Shown: one piece after another, positions 53,418 through 54,226 of the stretch
Layout of the letters: each line of letters opens with the position of its first letter
Position numbering within the stretch: the stretch's first letter is position 1
Source: Rhizobium sp. AC27/96
Lineage (GTDB): Bacteria > Pseudomonadota > Alphaproteobacteria > Rhizobiales > Rhizobiaceae
Assembly (NCBI RefSeq): GCF_001692325.1
Contig: NZ_LXKN01000029.1
Span: 1-54,226 of the forward strand
DNA: 54,226 nt
Direction of reading: 5' to 3'
Notes under the pieces: model-generated
The model's database searches: none
What the model was told of the DNA's origin: nothing
Seen by the model: the letters and a program-made list of their open reading frames with translations, nothing else
Made by a program: the position numbers and the translations under genes

Positions 53418-54092
53418 CTAAGTCGAGGGTGGAAACCGCTCCACCTCGCTAAGTTCAACCAACATCTTCGGATCCACAACATGCTCCATCTCACGGAGAT
53501 GGTCGGCGCTATGATAATTCGGACCCGTGATGATTGCCGAGGGTTCTGCGGTCGCTACGAGCAAGACGCCATCGCATCCGTAGGTCGTACAGAGTCCACG
53601 CGCGAACCTCATCGCAACTTCACGGTCAGTCGACCAATTGAGCCCGATCCGTCCCGCTTCGAGTTCGTCGGCGCGCTCCCCACGATACAGAACTAATTTT
53701 CCTCCATTGTAAGGCGGAAAAACCTGGCGAAAGGCGCGAATAATCAGATCGTCATCTTGGATCTTAGCTCGAAGGCGAAACCCTCTCTCCGTCCAATCCA
53801 GATGTAACGCCTCTCGAAAATCTTCAGACACTCGTTCGCAGCGCATCGCGGCCTCCAAAACATTCCGGAAGGCAACACCAGCATCCTCGTGAACCGTGTC
53901 GAACGCTCGCCGGAGATTATTCGTCGTGCCACTATGCATGGCTGCGATGATGCACTCTTCCGCTTCATCCAACGATAACGGCGGAAGAGCACTGAAGGGA
54001 GCTGTGGGAAGCGGTATGCGTAGTGTCACGATACGTTGATCCTCAAAGCTATGCTCAAAGTGTGTCGGTGAGGGGATATCGCTATCAGGCAT
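53418..54092 (-). CDS. Protein with ADP-ribosyltransferase-like R / ST / ExE pattern
   Basis: 224 residues, single gene. The C-terminal half has the order expected of the R-S-E class of ADP-ribosyltransferase folds: an Arg in a strand (LVLYRGER, R137), a Ser-Thr strand preceding a helix (NWSTDREVAMRFARG, S154-T155) and a turn with E-x-E (LREMEHVVDP, E201 and E203). The part 40-120 is helical and may be a regulatory cap. Enzymes of this fold attach ADP-ribose to proteins, DNA or RNA; related short island-borne proteins with the same 'STDR..A.RFA' pattern are common hypotheticals to my knowledge. Activity is not proven and an antitoxin is not visible. Confidence 0.55.
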   Translation of the reverse strand: MPDSDIPSPTHFEHSFEDQRIVTLRIPLPTAPFSALPPLSLDEAEECIIAAMHSGTTNNLRRAFDTVHEDAGVAFRNVLEAAMRCERVSEDFREALHLDWTERGFRLRAKIQDDDLIIRAFRQVFPPYNGGKLVLYRGERADELEAGRIGLNWSTDREVAMRFARGLCTTYGCDGVLLVATAEPSAIITGPNYHSADHLREMEHVVDPKMLVELSEVERFPPST

Positions 54093-54141
54093 TGGTCAAC
54101 CTATCCTCTGGTGAGTGGAACTTTGCTTGTTGATTTCCGGT

Positions 54142-54187
54142 AGGAACTGACCCGTTGGTGGCAGATATTTCCATTGAGAATTGACCC
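54142..54187. mobile_element. Possible insertion-sequence end (repeats AGGAACTGACCC/GAGAATTGACCC)
   Basis: AGGAACTGACCC (54142-54153) and GAGAATTGACCC (54176-54187) are repeats 34 bp apart near the window end, both with TGACCC. Tandem subterminal repeats of this sort with TGACCC are typical of IS21-family ends. No transposase gene lies in the window, so only an end could be present, and the transposase would begin beyond 54226. Confidence 0.35.
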
Positions 54188-54226
54188 ATGTTTGAACCTT
54201 GCCCTGCGTGTTTTCAGCGAGGGCTA

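Overview
The window reads as chromosomal DNA of a Rhizobiaceae member (Rhizobium-like alphaproteobacterium). The pointers are high GC in the first 45 kb, two ABC sugar-uptake operons with divergent regulators, a cmk-rpsA cluster, a TIGR02300-type (FYDLN) acidic protein beside tRNA-Ala, an Omp25/RopB-like porin-fold protein, a PmtA-like phospholipid methyltransferase, and extragenic repeats of a kind I associate with rhizobial genomes. Species cannot be set from the sequence alone.

Layout, core part (1-45262). 217-3496: envelope genes on the plus strand (Cys-repeat small protein, sterol-desaturase-family enzyme, lipoprotein, SIMPL protein, class D beta-lactamase). 3569-8175: an HAE1-type RND efflux pump (adaptor, permease, small membrane protein) on the minus strand. 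8240-14633: outer-membrane beta-barrel protein and two paralogous OmpR-type two-component systems bracketing an MFS transporter. 14775-15410: PmtA-like methyltransferase. 15437-22917: ABC importer plus SIS-domain isomerase/deglycase plus PfkB kinase, divergent from a ROK regulator; the gene set resembles fructosamine (frl) operons. 22921-24022: small conserved protein and Ogt DNA repair. 24146-32419: a second ABC sugar operon ending in a Gfo/Idh/MocA-aldo/keto-reductase fusion, with a divergent AraC regulator and a TIM-barrel isomerase. 32429-34467: CopD (with a probable copC stub) and a PPP phosphatase. 34541-38422: gabD-gabT and a divergent three-domain MerR/XRE/cupin regulator. 38505-45034: RNase D, an unknown Ala/Pro/Gln-rich protein, rpsA, cmk, a PaiB-like flavoprotein, what looks like a frameshifted 3' tail of aroA, and the FYDLN protein.

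Accessory part (45263-54226). Directly behind tRNA-Ala(GGC) the sequence becomes visibly more AT-rich, gene density falls and gene content changes to small hypothetical proteins and toxin-antitoxin modules. This looks like (part of) a genomic island, although no integrase or second att copy lies in the window. Its most notable element is a three-gene overlapping operon hicA-hicB-secB-like at 45690-46964, read here as a HicAB-type toxin-antitoxin-chaperone (TAC) system. HicB carries a roughly 70-residue C-terminal extension that may be the chaperone-addiction segment, and a perfect 10-bp inverted repeat lies just upstream. The island also carries a TacA/TacT-like (DUF1778/GNAT) pair, a PemK/MazF-family toxin without an obvious antitoxin, a protein with an R / S-T / E-x-E pattern suggestive of an ADP-ribosyltransferase fold, an XRE regulator divergent from a coiled-coil-like protein with repeated operator-like sequences, several gene remnants, and what may be an insertion-sequence end at the window border.
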